DNA from: Acidithiobacillus sulfurivorans
GTDB taxonomy: Bacteria; Pseudomonadota; Gammaproteobacteria; Acidithiobacillales; Acidithiobacillaceae
Reading direction: 5' to 3'
Assembly: GCF_018853815.1 (NCBI RefSeq)
Contig: NZ_JAAOMP010000153.1
Span: 50,464 to 114,463, forward strand
Length of the DNA stretch: 64,000 nt
Position 1 is the stretch's first letter. Each line of letters opens with the position of its first letter. The position numbers and the translations under genes are program-made. The notes beneath the pieces were generated by a model that worked only from the letters and a program-made list of their open reading frames with translations, was not told the DNA's origin and searched no databases. Shown piece by piece: positions 63,253 to 64,000 of this stretch.

Positions 63253-63898
63253 TGCGCAAAGCCCGACGGTGCGAACTGCTGCGTGCCAGCCATCCAGCGT
63301 CCAGAAAAGTTTCCAGCATGGCCGCACCCAGTACGCCCCCGAGGTGGTAACGCCGTTCGCTCCAGTCCAGGCATTTACGGGTAAACGCCCGGCGGCTCCG
63401 GGGGTCTGGCTGAATATTTACACCGAGATCGCAGAACCAGCTCGCGCCCGATGTGGTGACCCTGTAGTCGCGTTCATTTTCGATAAGGTAGCCCTTCCGG
63501 ACCAGGGCGTCCGTCATGGCCACACCAAGCTGCCCGGCCACATGATCATAGCAGGACCGAGCTTTTTGAAGGGGCTGGGCAGGTTTCGGATACGGTAAAG
63601 ATCGCGCAGAGCGGGCCAGCGGCATGAGCGCTTCGATCGCCTGCGCCACTTCCGGACTAGCCAGCCGATAGTAGCGATGCCTTCCTGATGGCACCAAGGT
63701 CAGTAAACCTCCGGAAACCAGTTTTTTGAGATGCGCAGTCGCTGCCTGGGGAGACAGTCCAGCAAAGCGGGCCAATTCACCGGCTGGTCGAGACTGGCCG
63801 TGCATGAGTGCAAGCAGAATCTCCGCTCTGGCGGGAACCGCCATCAGCCCTGCCACAGAAGCGACGTCCGGATCTTCAATCATATTTCCACCGTTCAT
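63197..63898 (-). CDS. ArsR-type winged-helix regulator
   Basis: The 233-residue protein has an N-terminal ArsR-type winged helix (VPARAEILLALMHGQSRPAGELARFAGLSPQAATAHLKKLVSGGLLTLV) and an extended C-terminal domain of about 150 residues (YRLASPEVAQAIEALMPL, ERDYRVTTSGASWFCDLGVNI), more like the larger regulators that bind organic ligands. It overlaps the 3' end of the DHA2 gene (63197-63252). It may control that pump or a gene starting right of the window. A palindrome lies upstream at 63949-63963. Confidence 0.82.
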   Translation of the reverse strand: MNGGNMIEDPDVASVAGLMAVPARAEILLALMHGQSRPAGELARFAGLSPQAATAHLKKLVSGGLLTLVPSGRHRYYRLASPEVAQAIEALMPLARSARSLPYPKPAQPLQKARSCYDHVAGQLGVAMTDALVRKGYLIENERDYRVTTSGASWFCDLGVNIQPDPRSRRAFTRKCLDWSERRYHLGGVLGAAMLETFLDAGWLARSSSHRRALRITHAGQTELWRHLEIEWR

Positions 63899-63948
63899 GA
63901 AACATTTCGCCGGTCGCTAGCAGCTTGTCGGACTTTCATTTTGCCTAA

Positions 63949-63963
63949 AATTATCGTATAATT
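63949..63963. promoter_or_regulatory. Palindrome between ArsR-type gene and right edge
   Basis: AATTAT-CGT-ATAATT is a perfect 6-bp inverted repeat around three bases, with a TATAAT hexamer in the right part. It lies between the regulator (minus) and a possible gene beginning at ATG 63995 (plus). It is a likely operator for the regulator. Confidence 0.45.
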
Positions 63964-64000
63964 ACTTACGATTCAATGTGATGAGTGATTTTATGGCCCA

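Overview
The window looks like the chromosome of an acidophilic proteobacterium, most likely Acidithiobacillus or a close relative. This is inferred from the gene set (TamAB, HldD, LpxH, FolE2, an Irr-like Fur protein, a lipoprotein cytochrome c, TSUP and KefB-like transporters) and the mixed AT/GC composition, not from a marker gene. No rRNA is present. One tRNA gene, tRNA-Lys(CUU), is present.

Layout. (1) 1-3097, minus strand: pilC followed by minor type IV pilins fimT, pilV and pilW (pilW runs off the window). (2) 3454-4757: two small related ORFs and an EAL-domain protein. (3) 5059-9742: an AT-richer accessory zone of wreckage, with an atypical SDR, a decayed integrase, a vapBC pair whose toxin is frameshifted and fused to a Tn3-family transposase remnant, an intact Phd/ParE-type pair and a truncated cupin. 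(4) 9777-18482: an integrated element of about 8.7 kb bounded by a 56-bp direct repeat of the tRNA-Lys 3' part. It carries a tyrosine integrase, a DUF4258/DUF2283 pair, an AlpA-like regulator, a primase-like protein, a P-loop ATPase and an SSB-like protein in one tightly overlapping operon, with no capsid or conjugation genes. (5) 18567-41344: mostly housekeeping genes: Irr-like regulator, thiO, tamB/tamA, dacB/ampG-like genes, two lipoproteins, a fatty acid desaturase, hldD and a UDP-sugar epimerase, a KefB-like antiporter and acs. It ends with a low-GC sdpR/sdpI/hydrolase/sdpI cluster that looks acquired. (6) 41832-50601, minus strand: xseB-ispA-dxs-folE2-aroC-MFS-clpB. (7) 50739-63898: a fosmidomycin-resistance-type MFS gene, a TonB-like protein, trxA, xseA, a truncated brnT with a brnA-like gene, a cyclophilin, lpxH, a P-type ATPase, a TSUP transporter, and a DHA2 efflux pump convergent with an ArsR-type regulator.

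How the parts relate. The tRNA-Lys gene has been an integration hotspot. The present element restores the tRNA 3' half and brings its own bidirectional terminator. Just outside the left repeat lies a perfect 12-bp tandem repeat that resembles the integrase arm sites of the present element, and a decayed integrase lies further left, so an older element probably sat here first. Inside the element I see two sets of iteron-like repeats and a hairpin over the ribosome binding site of the AlpA-like gene, which fit a replicon that excises and copies itself. It is the best candidate for an undescribed system. The isoprenoid genes (ispA, dxs) sit beside a divergent fosmidomycin-type efflux gene. Exonuclease VII subunits are both present but in separate operons.
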